Shown here: positions 1-7,749 of the stretch, in pieces
How the letters are laid out: each line of letters begins with the position of its first letter
Position numbering within the stretch: the stretch's first letter is position 1
Source: Glycomyces amatae
GTDB taxonomy: Bacteria > Actinomycetota > Actinomycetes > Mycobacteriales > Micromonosporaceae
DNA length: 38,966 nucleotides
NCBI RefSeq assembly: GCF_020991375.1
Contig: NZ_JAJLQZ010000034.1
Span: forward strand, 1 to 38,966
Direction of reading: 5' to 3'
The notes under the pieces: model-generated
The model's database searches: none
Seen by the model: only the letters and a program-made list of their open reading frames with translations
What the model was told of the DNA's origin: nothing
Translations under genes and position numbers: made by a program

Positions 1-69
1 CGCCAGCCGGTCGAGCGGCATCCGGACCGGTTCGGCGGTCGCGACCCACATGTGTTCCCATACGCTCAT
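1..69 (-). CDS. Possible 5' end of a gene leaving the window (partial)
   Basis: An ATG at 69 on the minus strand opens a frame of 23 codons that continues past the left edge (begins MSVWEHMWVATAEP). A G-rich stretch about 8 nt upstream could serve as a ribosome binding site. The fragment is too short to assign a family. It lies in the same orientation as the membrane protein gene at 231-884, about 160 bp upstream of it, so the two could be co-transcribed. I cannot exclude a chance open frame. Confidence 0.35.
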   Translation of the reverse strand, partial: MSVWEHMWVATAEPVRMPLDRLA

Positions 70-230
70 CGGGCCCCCGTCATCGGCGTTCGTGTCGAGC
101 AGGCCCCCATTCTGCCCACCCGCGTCCACCGCTCAGACGACGCGACGAGCCTCGGCGGCCGCTCGTTCCCCGGCCGCACCGAACTGCCCGCACGTGTCCG
201 CGGTCGCGAACTCCTCGCCTTCGGCAGGGG

Positions 231-884
231 TCAGCGTCCGCCGAAGACGCGCTCGTCGACGGCCTCGACGTGCGGCGCGTACCGGGCGGCGGCCTGCGCG
301 ACGTCCTTGAACGCGGCCGGGCCGAGTCGGACGCTGCGCGAGTCCAACTTGGCGCCCAGGCGGATCGGGGACCCGTCGCTGCGGTGGCCGGGGCTGCTGC
401 GTTCCTCGGCAGTGGGCTCGTGGCGCCCGTCCTCGCAACCGTCGCCGCGCTTCTCGATCCCGACCCGCGTAGTCCAGACCGGGATGAACCCGAGCCAGCG
501 GGAGCGCCTGCGCCACAGGACGATCCGCTGGACCTCGGCCCATGCCAGGTTCACCTTCTTCGAGCGGGCGTAGGTCCCCCGGGTGTCGTCGTACAAGCGG
601 ATGCCGCCCGGGCCGAGTGTCGCCGCGGCGGGTCTTGCGAGCAGGTTCCAGGCTTTCATCCCCGGCCAGACCAGGAACGGGACGATGAGCGCGAGGATGC
701 CGAGCCAGGCGGGAACGGTCATGTTGGTCCGCGTGTACTGGTCGCGGTGGTCGACAGGCTCACTACCGGCGCTCACCAGCATCCACGGCAGGGCGACCAG
801 GAGCGCGAGCACGACGGCGAAGAGGACGAGATCGTGGGGCCGGGGCCGTTCGTGGACGGTGACTTCGTTGCGGGATGCGTTCAT
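231..884 (-). CDS. Two-helix membrane protein with a PH-like cytoplasmic region, function unknown
   Basis: The 217-residue protein has a short hydrophilic N-terminus, a hydrophobic helix at about 19-40 and a second at about 57-76. About 140 soluble residues follow, beginning with a glycine-rich beta-strand pattern (LGPGGIRLYDD) and the segment KKVNLAWAEVQRIVLWRR. That layout resembles small bacterial PH-domain membrane proteins, but no catalytic motif is visible and the match is by general shape only. The start is the ATG at 884; no strong Shine-Dalgarno is seen. The gene is divergent from 1111-1944 and 1985-2683, which also encode membrane proteins, so the three may form a functional cluster. 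Confidence 0.75.
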   Translation of the reverse strand: MNASRNEVTVHERPRPHDLVLFAVVLALLVALPWMLVSAGSEPVDHRDQYTRTNMTVPAWLGILALIVPFLVWPGMKAWNLLARPAAATLGPGGIRLYDDTRGTYARSKKVNLAWAEVQRIVLWRRRSRWLGFIPVWTTRVGIEKRGDGCEDGRHEPTAEERSSPGHRSDGSPIRLGAKLDSRSVRLGPAAFKDVAQAAARYAPHVEAVDERVFGGR

Positions 885-1047
885 GCGACGGTCCGGGGCT
901 CGGGGGCGATCTGGGGGCCCATTCTTCCATTCGGCGAGAACCGGGGCGCCGCCGTTCGCGAGCAGTGCCGGCCCCGCCTGAACGAGGCCCTTGCACGGTC
1001 TTCATAGACTCCGCGGCGGCGCATGCGTCACCGGTCCTGTGCGAACG

Positions 1048-1069
1048 TTGACGGGAACATGCGTTTCCC
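1048..1069 (+). promoter_or_regulatory. Possible promoter/operator ahead of the 1111-2683 pair
   Basis: TTGACG at 1048-1053 resembles a -35 box. It overlaps an inverted repeat GGGAA-N7-TTCCC at 1053-1069. A good -10 box at the right distance is lacking, so only the inverted repeat is clear. It lies 41 bp before the gene start at 1111. Confidence 0.3.
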
Positions 1070-1110
1070 AGGCGATCGACCGACGGCTGCGGTCTCGGGG
1101 AGGAGCAGCG

Positions 1111-1944
1111 ATGGAACTTCCAGGGCCGGTGGCGGCTTGGGCGCGCAGAACCGATGCGGCGGAGGGCGAATGGGCGCGCCGCGAAGTCGACTCGTGGGCC
1201 CGCGCCGCGGAGTTCTCGCGGCCCTTGCGATGGGGCGAGGCCGAGGCGGCGGTGCTCGCCCGCGACTACGCGCCGCTTCCCGGCTCGCTCGTGTCGAGGA
1301 CCGTCGGGGTGGTCGCGTGGGTGCTCATCGCGCTCCTGGCGGTGCCGCTGCTGGGAGCGCCGCTGATCGGGCTGGTGCTGGTCGCGCTCGGCGCCGCCCA
1401 GGGGAGCCAGGAGGCGGCGGACGGTTGGATTTCGGCGGCGACGTTCATGTTCGTGCTCGGAGTGATCGCCGCCGGCACGGCCCTGAGCCTGTGGCGGGAA
1501 CGGCGCCGCCGCAGCTCGATCGAGCTGGTCATGAACGGGGTCAACGCGCTCGCCTCTGGCGCCGCGATCGCCGTGCTCGCGGTCGCCGCCGTGTCAGGCG
1601 GGCCCTGGCTGCCGCTGCTGATGATCGCCGCCGCACTGCTCTCGGCGGTGGCGTTCGTGCTGGTGCTGGTCTCGAAACCCGAAGGGCGCGCGAAGCGGCG
1701 GAAGCCGCCGCGCCGCGGACCGCGCGGCTCCGACAAGCGGGCCCGCGCGCTGAAGGCGAGGAAGCGGCTGCTGGAGGTCCTCGTCCACCGCGGGCTGGCG
1801 GACCTCGACGAGGGCGACCGGATCAGGGTCGCCGAGATGCCGCTGGGGTACTGGTCCGAGCTGGACGGCCTCGACGAACGCGAATGGCGACGGGTGCTCG
1901 AGCGGCGCCACGTCGGGTGGCGCGACTTCGGCGCGAAGGACTGA
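1111..1944 (+). CDS. Four-helix membrane protein of unknown function
   Basis: I chose the ATG at 1111 because GGGGAGGAG lies 6-14 nt upstream; an upstream in-frame start would add 40 residues with no coding character. The 277-residue protein has a soluble N-terminus (about 1-65), four hydrophobic segments (about 68-95, 105-130, 150-170, 175-190), then a strongly basic linker and a soluble C-terminal region of about 70 residues. The C-terminal block (KARKRLLEVLVHRGLADLDE) resembles in order and spacing the end of the next gene's product (VLLAVRRRALTILRSRNVVS), so the two may be distant paralogues. No family is recognised. Confidence 0.75.
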   Translation: MELPGPVAAWARRTDAAEGEWARREVDSWARAAEFSRPLRWGEAEAAVLARDYAPLPGSLVSRTVGVVAWVLIALLAVPLLGAPLIGLVLVALGAAQGSQEAADGWISAATFMFVLGVIAAGTALSLWRERRRRSSIELVMNGVNALASGAAIAVLAVAAVSGGPWLPLLMIAAALLSAVAFVLVLVSKPEGRAKRRKPPRRGPRGSDKRARALKARKRLLEVLVHRGLADLDEGDRIRVAEMPLGYWSELDGLDEREWRRVLERRHVGWRDFGAKD

Positions 1945-1952
1945 GGACCCGC

Positions 1953-1985
1953 ATGCCGAACACCAACGAGATCGAGGAAGTCTGA
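1953..1985 (+). CDS. Ten-residue mini-ORF coupled to the next gene
   Basis: An ATG at 1953, preceded by GAGG at 1943-1946, opens a 10-codon frame (MPNTNEIEEV). Its TGA overlaps the ATG of the 1985 gene as TGATG. The mini-ORF also contains the purine-rich GAGGAAG that serves as ribosome binding site for the 1985 gene. It may be a translational coupling element, or chance. There is no other evidence that it is translated. Confidence 0.2.
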   Translation: MPNTNEIEEV

Positions 1986-2683
1986 TGCCCGAGGCCGCCG
2001 CGATCCAGCCCAACGAATGGGCGACGATCCACGACAACTTCGAACCGTTCGACATCGCGGAGCTGAACCGTGTCGTGCTCGACTACGCGCACATCGAGTT
2101 GGCGATGGCGAACCGTTGGCACCGCCGCTCACCGCTGGGCCGGGCGTGCGCGATGACGGGGCGCTGCCTCACGATCCTCGGCCTGATGGCGGCGGTGGCG
2201 TTGGGGCTGTTCATGATCGCCGGAGTCGACGGCGAAGCGCTGCTTCCCGTCGTGTGCGCTGGTGCGGGCCTGGGCGGTGTCGCGGTCCTCGGATGGCTCG
2301 TGCCGTGGGCGCTGACGCCGTACCGGCAGTGGGACCGGACGTTGTGCGGCGTCTCGGTGATGATGACGGTGATCGCGGCGGTGTCGCTCGGGGCGGTCCT
2401 CCTCCGGGACTTCGCGGCGGCGCCGCGATGGATGCTGGCCGCACCGTGTCTGGCGCTGCTCCTCGTGGCGGTCGGCGCGCTCGTCGCGGACTACCGGTTC
2501 CGGTCCACCGCGAAGCCGCCGGCGGTCGACGTCGGGTCGTTGTCGCCGGGGGAGATCGAGGTGCTCTTGGCGGTCCGCCGGAGGGCGCTGACGATCCTGC
2601 GGTCTCGCAACGTCGTCTCCTACGCCGACTTCCCGCGGTTCGACGACGCCCCGCTCGATGCGCCCCCAGTGGGCGGCGTCTGA
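1985..2683 (+). CDS. Membrane protein of unknown function, likely co-transcribed with 1111-1944
   Basis: The 232-residue protein has a soluble N-terminus (about 1-55), then four hydrophobic helices (about 58-78, 84-106, 118-138, 146-166) and a soluble C-terminal tail. The start ATG at 1985 is preceded by GAGGAAG at 1973-1979. The gap to the upstream gene is 40 bp with no terminator, so an operon is likely. Shared topology and a similar C-terminal helix (LLAVRRRALTILRSR) suggest it is a diverged paralogue of the upstream product. No catalytic motif or named family could be recognised. A strong hairpin follows at 2753-2791. Confidence 0.75.
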   Translation: MPEAAAIQPNEWATIHDNFEPFDIAELNRVVLDYAHIELAMANRWHRRSPLGRACAMTGRCLTILGLMAAVALGLFMIAGVDGEALLPVVCAGAGLGGVAVLGWLVPWALTPYRQWDRTLCGVSVMMTVIAAVSLGAVLLRDFAAAPRWMLAAPCLALLLVAVGALVADYRFRSTAKPPAVDVGSLSPGEIEVLLAVRRRALTILRSRNVVSYADFPRFDDAPLDAPPVGGV

Positions 2684-2752
2684 CCGGAACGCCTTGACCA
2701 GCGCCAACGTGTTCGGATAAGCGTTCGGCACCTCCGCAGAGTCGGATGCCGA

Positions 2753-2791
2753 GCATGTGAGCGGTCATCGACCTGATGACCGCTCACATGC
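2753..2791. terminator. Bidirectional terminator hairpin, 16-bp perfect stem
   Basis: GCATGTGAGCGGTCAT (2753-2768) and ATGACCGCTCACATGC (2776-2791) are exact reverse complements around a 7-nt loop. The hairpin lies 69 bp after the stop of the 1985-2683 gene and between convergent units. There is no T-tract. It is the strongest stem in the first 5 kb. Confidence 0.7.
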
Positions 2792-2823
2792 CCGTTCGAT
2801 CGGCGCAGCGCCTGCGAATTCGA

Positions 2824-2848
2824 CCCGGCCGGGGCGCCGGGCCGTTTT
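2824..2848 (+). terminator. Short stem-loop followed by TTTT
   Basis: CCCGGC (2824-2829) and GCCGGG (2836-2841) form a 6-bp stem with a 6-nt loop. TTTT follows at 2845-2848, one of the few T-runs in the window. It could back up the hairpin at 2753-2791 for plus-strand transcription. Confidence 0.4.
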
Positions 2849-2884
2849 CTCGGTCTCTTCGCCGTTCGGTTGCGGTGCAGGTCT

Positions 2885-3247
2885 TCAGATCCGTACCAGC
2901 ATCTTGCCGATGTTCTCGCCGCGCAGCACGCCGAGGAACGCGGCCGGAGCGTTGTCCAGGCCCTCGACCACCGTCTGCTCGGTGTGCAGCGAGCCGTCGC
3001 CGAGCATGGGCACGGCCTTGCCGATCCACTCGCCGAACAGGTGCAGGTACGAGGTCACCAGCATGCCCCGCAAGGTGGCGTCCTTCGCCGCGAGCGTGAA
3101 CAGGTTCGCGGGTCCGTGCACCGGGCCGGTGGCGTTGTACCCGCTGATCGCGCCCACCATCGCGATGCGCCCTCCCGGGCGCAGGGCGTCGATGGCCGCG
3201 GTCAGGTGGTCGCCGCCGACGTTGTCGACGTAGACGTCCACGCCGCC
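2885..3247 (-). pseudogene. C-terminal remnant of a CurA-type NADP-dependent MDR oxidoreductase
   Basis: From 3247 down to the stop at 2885 the minus strand encodes about 120 residues typical of the C-terminal half of CurA-like, zinc-independent NADPH-dependent reductases: GGVDVYVDNVGGDHL, then LRPGGRIAMVGAISGYNAT, and the end LRGENIGKMLVRI. Intact family members are about 330-340 residues and begin with a GroES-like domain, which is absent. Above 3247 the same frame reads antisense through a different gene remnant, so any 5' extension is artefactual. The break falls exactly at the DNVGG motif, where a second reversed MDR fragment starts at 3257. I infer a recombination scar; the fragment is probably not functional. 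Confidence 0.75.
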
Positions 3248-3256
3248 CGGGCTGCG

Positions 3257-3600
3257 CGAAGGGTCTACGGCGTCCTCGACAACTTGGGCGGATCCCAACT
3301 GGCCGAGGCGTTCCTGCGGCTCGAGGACGACGGCGTCGCCCAGGCGATCGGGAAGGCCTCCCGGGAACCGACGGTGATCGACTTCGAGCTGGCCCGGATG
3401 CGGTCGGCCCGCGGGCGGATCGAGAACTTCAACCTCAGCACCCCGCTCGGCGACGACCTCGCCCACCTGGTGTCACTGCTCGCGGCCGGGGCGTCGACCT
3501 CCAAGTGGGCTGGCGCGGCGGCTGGGACCGGGCGGACGAGGCCGCGGCCGCGCTCCTGGGACGCCGAGTGCCGGGGAAGGCGATCCTCGACCTGCCGTGA
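3257..3600 (+). pseudogene. C-terminal remnant of a zinc-binding-dehydrogenase-type MDR protein, frameshifted
   Basis: The plus strand reads RRVYGVLDNLGGSQLAEAF from about 3257, then ELARMRSARGRIENFNLST and LAHLVSLLAAG, in one frame up to about 3490. The rest of the family's C-terminus (VDLQVGWRGGWDRADEAAAA, then GKAILDLP and TGA at 3598-3600) continues in the next frame. The switch falls at a run of four G at 3488-3491, so loss of one G explains it. The N-terminal catalytic domain and first half of the Rossmann fold are missing. It abuts the reversed CurA-type fragment at 2885-3247, both starting at the same homologous DNxGG motif. Confidence 0.7.
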
Positions 3601-3731
3601 CGCCGAACCCGGTCCCGCTCAGGGCGCTTCCGGTTCTTCGCGCCCGGCTCCGCATGGTCCGCCGAGCCGGGCCGTACGGGTTCGAACTGCGAGAACGCGT
3701 CCGGCGCCTTCTCGGCGGGCCGCGCCGGCGG

Positions 3732-4388
3732 TCAAGGCCGGGCGAGGCCGGTCCTCCAGGCCCACGCGGCGATGCCGACGCGGTTGCGGGCGCCGGTCTT
3801 CCGCTGGGCGTTGGCGACGTGGGTCTTGACGGTGCCGGCCGAGATGAACAGGTCCCCGGCGATCTCGGCGTTGGACTTGCCCTCCGCCACGAGCCCGACC
3901 ACCTGTCGCTCCCGTTCGGTCAGTTCGGTGTCGGCTCCGGCGGTGGACGCGGGTGCGGCGGGGTCGGCGAACCCGGTCAGGAGCCGGAGGGTGAGCGAGG
4001 GGCTGATGAGGGCGTCGCCGGCGGCCGCGGCGCGGACGGCCTCGACGAGCAGGGCGGGCCCGGAACGTTTGAGGATGAATCCCGCGGCGCCCGCGTCCAG
4101 GGCGGCACGGAGGTACTCGTCGTCGTCGAAGGTGGTCACGACGACGACTCTGGGCGACCCCGCCGCGTTCGGGCCGTTCAGCCGCTTGAGGACTTCGATG
4201 CCGTCGAGCCTCGGCATGCGGATGTCGGCGAGCACGACGTCGGGGAGGTGCCGCCGGGCGGCGGCGACGGCGGCCTCGCCGTCGGCGGCCTCGGCGACGA
4301 CCCGCATGTCGGGCTGGGCGTCGAGGATCATGCGGAAGCCGTGGCGGACCAGGTCCTGGTCGTCGGCGATGAGGACGCGGATCGTCAC
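3732..4388 (-). CDS. NarL/FixJ-family response regulator
   Basis: The 218-residue protein has a receiver domain (about 3-120) with the acidic pair D9-D10, phospho-acceptor D55 (VVLADIRMP), switch Thr at 85/86 and conserved K107. A LuxR-type helix-turn-helix follows at about 153-215 (TERERQVVGLVAEGKSNAEI, then GTVKTHV). Length and layout are standard. The ATG at 4388 overlaps the kinase stop as ATGA, so translation is coupled to the upstream histidine kinase, its evident partner. It should bind DNA when phosphorylated. The 26-bp palindrome at 5553-5578 in the kinase promoter is the obvious candidate site, which would give autoregulation and possibly control of the divergent PAD-like gene. Confidence 0.95.
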   Translation of the reverse strand: MTIRVLIADDQDLVRHGFRMILDAQPDMRVVAEAADGEAAVAAARRHLPDVVLADIRMPRLDGIEVLKRLNGPNAAGSPRVVVVTTFDDDEYLRAALDAGAAGFILKRSGPALLVEAVRAAAAGDALISPSLTLRLLTGFADPAAPASTAGADTELTERERQVVGLVAEGKSNAEIAGDLFISAGTVKTHVANAQRKTGARNRVGIAAWAWRTGLARP

Positions 4389-5521
4389 AGCGGCAGCACG
4401 GCGCGCAGGCGCCAGGTCCCGTGGCCGGTCGGTCCGGCCTCGAACGTCCCGCCCAGGCCCGCCACGGTGACCGCGAGCTGGCGGATCCCGTGGCCTCCGG
4501 AGTCCCGGCCCCGGCCGTCGGCGGGCGGCTCGGCGGCGAGGTCGTTGACGACCTCGACGCTCAGCGAGGAGGGCAGTCCCCGCAAGGAGATGCGGACCGC
4601 GGCGGCGGGCGCGTGGCGGTGCACGTTGGTGAGCGCCTCGGTCACGATGCGGTGCGCGAGCGTGCCGGTCGTGTCCGCCAGCCGCCGCCCCGAGAGGGCG
4701 GGATCGATGTCGAGGCCGGTCCTCGTGCCGCTGGCCTCCTCGAACCGTCTTGCCAGGGCGGCGATGTCGGCGAAGTCGGCGCCGGGGTCGCGCAGGAGCG
4801 CGTCGTGCTCACGCAGGAGGGCCACGGTCCGGTCCAGGGAGGCGAGCGCCTGCAGTCCGGCGGTCTCGATCCGCGTGAGCGCGGCCAGGGCCTGGGCGGG
4901 TTCGCGTTCGCCGACCGCTTGGGCCGCTTGGGCTTGGACGACCATCCCGGTCACGTCGTGCGCCACGTAGTCGTGCAGGTCGCGGGCCAGTGCGAGCCGC
5001 TGGGCGCGCTGGGCCTCGTGCACGGCGCGTTCGCGTTCGCCCCGTTGTCGGCGCAGGTACCGGCCCGCGGCGGCGGCGGCCGCGGCGAGCGCGCCCCACA
5101 CCAAGGCCAGGACCACGAGTTCGGCCGGGTCGGACGGCGGGTCCATGCGCAGCCCCAGCCGCAGCGGGGACAGGGCCACCGCGAGGACCGCGAGTGCGAC
5201 CGCGGCCGCTCCGGATCTCGTTCCCGCGCTTCGCGATCCCGACAGCACCAGCGCGAGCAGCAGCGCGGTCTCGGCGACCCACCAGGCCGCGGCCCGGTTC
5301 GACACCGCTCCGGCGTATCCGGCCGTCGCCGCGATCGACACCGCCGCGCAGAACGCCAGCGCCGAGGGCGGTGCCGGGCGGCGCGGCCAGGTGAGGACGA
5401 GGACGGCCGCCGCGGCGGGGGCGGCCGCGGCCCAGCTCGCGGTGAACGCCTCCCATGCCGCGAGGGAGACGAGGACCGCCGCGCCCGACCACCGCGCCGC
5501 CGACTTGACCCGCTCCCCCAT
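4385..5521 (-). CDS. NarL-type sensor histidine kinase (HisKA_3)
   Basis: The 378-residue kinase has about five N-terminal hydrophobic helices (residues about 10-155) without a large extracellular domain. A HisKA_3 dimerisation region follows with the phospho-acceptor H183 in ALARDLHDYVAH, then a HATPase domain with N299 in VTEALTNVHRHAP and a glycine-rich GGHGIRQL motif. An upstream start at 5674 would prepend a low-complexity Arg/Pro stretch created by the intergenic palindrome, so I place the start at the ATG at 5521. A -10-like TACACT ends 9 bp before that ATG and no Shine-Dalgarno is present, which suggests a leaderless mRNA. The signal sensed is unknown; the architecture fits intramembrane-sensing kinases. 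Confidence 0.92.
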   Translation of the reverse strand: MGERVKSAARWSGAAVLVSLAAWEAFTASWAAAAPAAAAVLVLTWPRRPAPPSALAFCAAVSIAATAGYAGAVSNRAAAWWVAETALLLALVLSGSRSAGTRSGAAAVALAVLAVALSPLRLGLRMDPPSDPAELVVLALVWGALAAAAAAAGRYLRRQRGERERAVHEAQRAQRLALARDLHDYVAHDVTGMVVQAQAAQAVGEREPAQALAALTRIETAGLQALASLDRTVALLREHDALLRDPGADFADIAALARRFEEASGTRTGLDIDPALSGRRLADTTGTLAHRIVTEALTNVHRHAPAAAVRISLRGLPSSLSVEVVNDLAAEPPADGRGRDSGGHGIRQLAVTVAGLGGTFEAGPTGHGTWRLRAVLPL

Positions 5522-5529
5522 GGAGAGCA

Positions 5530-5578
5530 AGTGTAGGGGCGATCGGCGGCGGCGACCTCTGCCGATCGGCAGAGGTCG
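5530..5578. promoter_or_regulatory. Divergent control region with a 26-bp perfect palindrome
   Basis: CGACCTCTGCCGA (5553-5565) and TCGGCAGAGGTCG (5566-5578) form an uninterrupted palindrome. On the minus strand TACACT (5535-5530) is a plausible -10 for the histidine kinase gene, which puts its -35 at the palindrome edge. The palindrome also lies 73 bp before the PAD-like gene at 5651. It is a likely operator for both genes, possibly for the response regulator at 3732-4388. A transcript crossing it would also form a hairpin. Confidence 0.6.
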
Positions 5579-5650
5579 GCGGCCCCGGCCGTGCCGGAAC
5601 CGGCCTTGCGGGGATAGCGGCGGCGGCCCGTCCCCGTCAGGGTTGAGCGC

Positions 5651-7555
5651 ATGATCGAACTGCGAAGACGACACCGATACCGTTGGCCCGCAATCGCCTT
5701 GGCCTCACTGCTGGCCCTCGGCGCGGGTGCGGTGGCCTGGGAGGCCGCCGCCCGCCCGGCCCGGGCCCTGCTCCTGGCGGACACGAACCGCGACGGGCAG
5801 GTCACCGCCGCCGACGCGGCGGGCAGGGGCGAGTGGACTCCGGGCCGGGGCGCGATCGTGGTGCCCAACCTCGACGACGACCTCCAGGCCTGCCCGAGCC
5901 TCGCCCCGGACGGCGAGCGACTGAGCGACGACGCGCTGGCCGCCTGCTCCGACGGCGCCGACGAGGTCGTCAACGGCGCGGCCGACCTGCTCGACATGGC
6001 GCCGTTGCGCATCGGGCCGAAGCGCGGACTCGGCGCCGGCGCGACCGCAACGGTCGCGGTCGACGGACCGGCCGGCGACGCGGCACGGCTGTTCGTCCAG
6101 GGCGGCGACGGGGACTACTCGATGCTCGGCCCCGACGACCCGATCACCGCCGATCGCCTCAGGGACGGCGTCGACCTCGTCCTCGAAGCCACCGGATTCG
6201 CCGAGACGGACGCCGGGTTCATCGACGTGGCGCTGAGCGTCCGCGACGGGAGGACCGTCGAGACCGACCGGGTCCGCATTCGGATCGCGCCGCTGCTGCT
6301 GGCCCACGATCTGGCCCCGATCGACCGGTTGATCGTGTCCGACAACGGCACCGCGGTCGAGGACGCCGAGCGGCACGGCTACGACCCCGCCGCGTCGCCC
6401 CCGCCCGTCCATGAAGGCGAGGCGGCCTTCCGCGAGGACCTGGTCGCAGGGCTCGAATCGGCCGGGCTCGAAGGCCGCTTGACGATGTACCCGACCGGCG
6501 ACGACCGGTGGATGCGCGACCAGTTCATCACCGGGTACGCCTCCATGCCGGGGCCCGGCGGGGACCCGCACACGCTGACCGTGGTGCTGCGGTCGGCCGT
6601 CGTCGACCCCGAGGGCAGCACCCCCGAGTTCCCGCTGCGCGACGCCGGACGGCCGGCGTTCACGCTGCTGCAAGGCCCCGACACCGCCGTGGTGCAGACC
6701 TACAGTCCCGAGCGGGTCGGCCAGGACGAGTACAACGCGCTGTGGGGCTCCTTCAGCTCCACCGGCAATGTCATCGTCGCTCCGCCCCACGCCGCCGGCG
6801 ACGGTGCCCGGCCCGCCGGCCGCGTCCTGTACGGCTCTGACGGCGGCGAGGCCGCCCCCGACCCGGCCTTCGTCGACTTCCTCGCGGCGCAGGCCGACCA
6901 GGATCCGCTGGCGATCGACACGAGCTGGCTCGGCGTCGGCCACATCGACGAGTTCCTCTCGTTCACCGCCGCCGACAACGACCGCGGGTGGGCGGCGGTC
7001 GTCGCCGACCCGGCGCTGGGCGCGCGGCTGCTCGAAGCGCTCGTCGACGACGGGCTGGGGGGCCAGGGCCTCGTGCAGGGCGCCGCGCCCGACGGCGCGG
7101 ACCTGACCGTCGCGCAGGCCCTGGAAGCACCGGAGATCGTGGAGGGCAACCGGATCGCGGCCGAGGGCATCGACGCGGCACTCGCCGTGCTCGCCCGGGA
7201 GCTCGGCCTCGGCGAGGACGAGATCGTGCGGGTCCCGGCGCTGTTCACCGAACTCGTCATCGAGGGCTACCCGCGGCAGGACATCGTGGCGAACCACATG
7301 CCCGCCATCGTCAACGGCGTCGAGACCGGCACCGGCGCCTTCCTGGCCATCCAGCCCCACGGACCGCTCGACGCCGCAGGGCGGGACGTGTACGCGGCCG
7401 CCGCCGAAGCGGCCTTCGCCGACGCGGGCAGCCGGATCGCCTGGGTCGAGGCCTGGGACTACGGCCACGCGGTCGGCACCGTGGGCGGCGAGATCCACTG
7501 CCTCACCAACAGCATCCGCGACCAGACCGGGACCGCGCCCTGGTGGCGGAACTGA
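5651..7555 (+). CDS. Membrane-anchored protein-arginine deiminase-like protein (PAD family)
   Basis: The 634-residue protein starts with basic residues and one hydrophobic helix (about 13-33), a signal anchor or uncleaved signal peptide. Next is a calcium-loop-like segment DTNRDGQVTAAD (44-55) with D44, N46, D48 and D55 in EF-hand positions. The C-terminal half carries the PAD catalytic set: D290 in RWMRDQF, H431 and D433 in GVGHIDEF, and C617 in GEIHCLTN close to the end, as in vertebrate PADs. PADs hydrolyse peptidyl-arginine to citrulline and ammonia in a calcium-dependent way. I infer an extracellular substrate from the anchor. Neighbours do not suggest a pathway. An arginine- or peptide-specific variant reaction remains possible. 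Confidence 0.88.
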   Translation: MIELRRRHRYRWPAIALASLLALGAGAVAWEAAARPARALLLADTNRDGQVTAADAAGRGEWTPGRGAIVVPNLDDDLQACPSLAPDGERLSDDALAACSDGADEVVNGAADLLDMAPLRIGPKRGLGAGATATVAVDGPAGDAARLFVQGGDGDYSMLGPDDPITADRLRDGVDLVLEATGFAETDAGFIDVALSVRDGRTVETDRVRIRIAPLLLAHDLAPIDRLIVSDNGTAVEDAERHGYDPAASPPPVHEGEAAFREDLVAGLESAGLEGRLTMYPTGDDRWMRDQFITGYASMPGPGGDPHTLTVVLRSAVVDPEGSTPEFPLRDAGRPAFTLLQGPDTAVVQTYSPERVGQDEYNALWGSFSSTGNVIVAPPHAAGDGARPAGRVLYGSDGGEAAPDPAFVDFLAAQADQDPLAIDTSWLGVGHIDEFLSFTAADNDRGWAAVVADPALGARLLEALVDDGLGGQGLVQGAAPDGADLTVAQALEAPEIVEGNRIAAEGIDAALAVLARELGLGEDEIVRVPALFTELVIEGYPRQDIVANHMPAIVNGVETGTGAFLAIQPHGPLDAAGRDVYAAAAEAAFADAGSRIAWVEAWDYGHAVGTVGGEIHCLTNSIRDQTGTAPWWRN

Positions 7556-7561
7556 CCCGGT

Positions 7562-7592
7562 CCCGGGTCCTCGGCCAGACCGAGGGCCCGGG
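7562..7592 (+). terminator. 13-bp stem-loop after the PAD-like gene
   Basis: CCCGGGTCCTCGG (7562-7574) pairs with CCGAGGGCCCGGG (7580-7592), with one G-U pair and a CCAGA loop. It begins 7 nt after the stop codon and has no T-tract. Confidence 0.65.
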
Positions 7593-7606
7593 CCCCGCGC
7601 TCTGCC

Positions 7607-7722
7607 GCCGATCCCGCACGGGAGGTCCCAGGCTGGGACCACCGGATGCCCGGCACGCCCATCGAAGCGCGCGTCGGGCCCCGGTGCGTCCGGCCTGGGC
7701 GACGGCGCCGATCCCGCACGGG
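7607..7722 (+). repeat. Exact 16-bp direct repeat, copies 100 bp apart
   Basis: GCCGATCCCGCACGGG occurs at 7607-7622 and 7707-7722 in the convergent intergenic stretch between the PAD-like gene and the hypothetical gene at 7740. No gene is seen between the copies. Function unknown. Confidence 0.5.
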
Positions 7723-7733
7723 CGGGAAGCCCT

Positions 7734-7749
7734 GAGGGCCTAGGCCCTC
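7734..7749 (-). terminator. 16-bp palindrome spanning the stop codon of 7740-8093
   Basis: GAGGGCCTAGGCCCTC is a perfect palindrome whose centre contains the minus-strand TAG stop (7742-7740). As RNA it can form only a short stem with a minimal loop, so it may be weak. It fits a pattern of hairpins built over stop codons at 10730-10755 and 13113-13142. Confidence 0.4.

Noticed and set aside
52..573. Plus-strand frames at the left edge
   Set aside because: They are Arg/Ser/Pro-rich shadows of the minus-strand membrane protein and its downstream spacer.
5522..5674. A 51-residue N-terminal extension of the histidine kinase
   Set aside because: The extension translates the intergenic palindrome into Arg/Pro-rich sequence. 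The ATG at 5521 sits right after a -10 element, and hydrophobic helices begin there.
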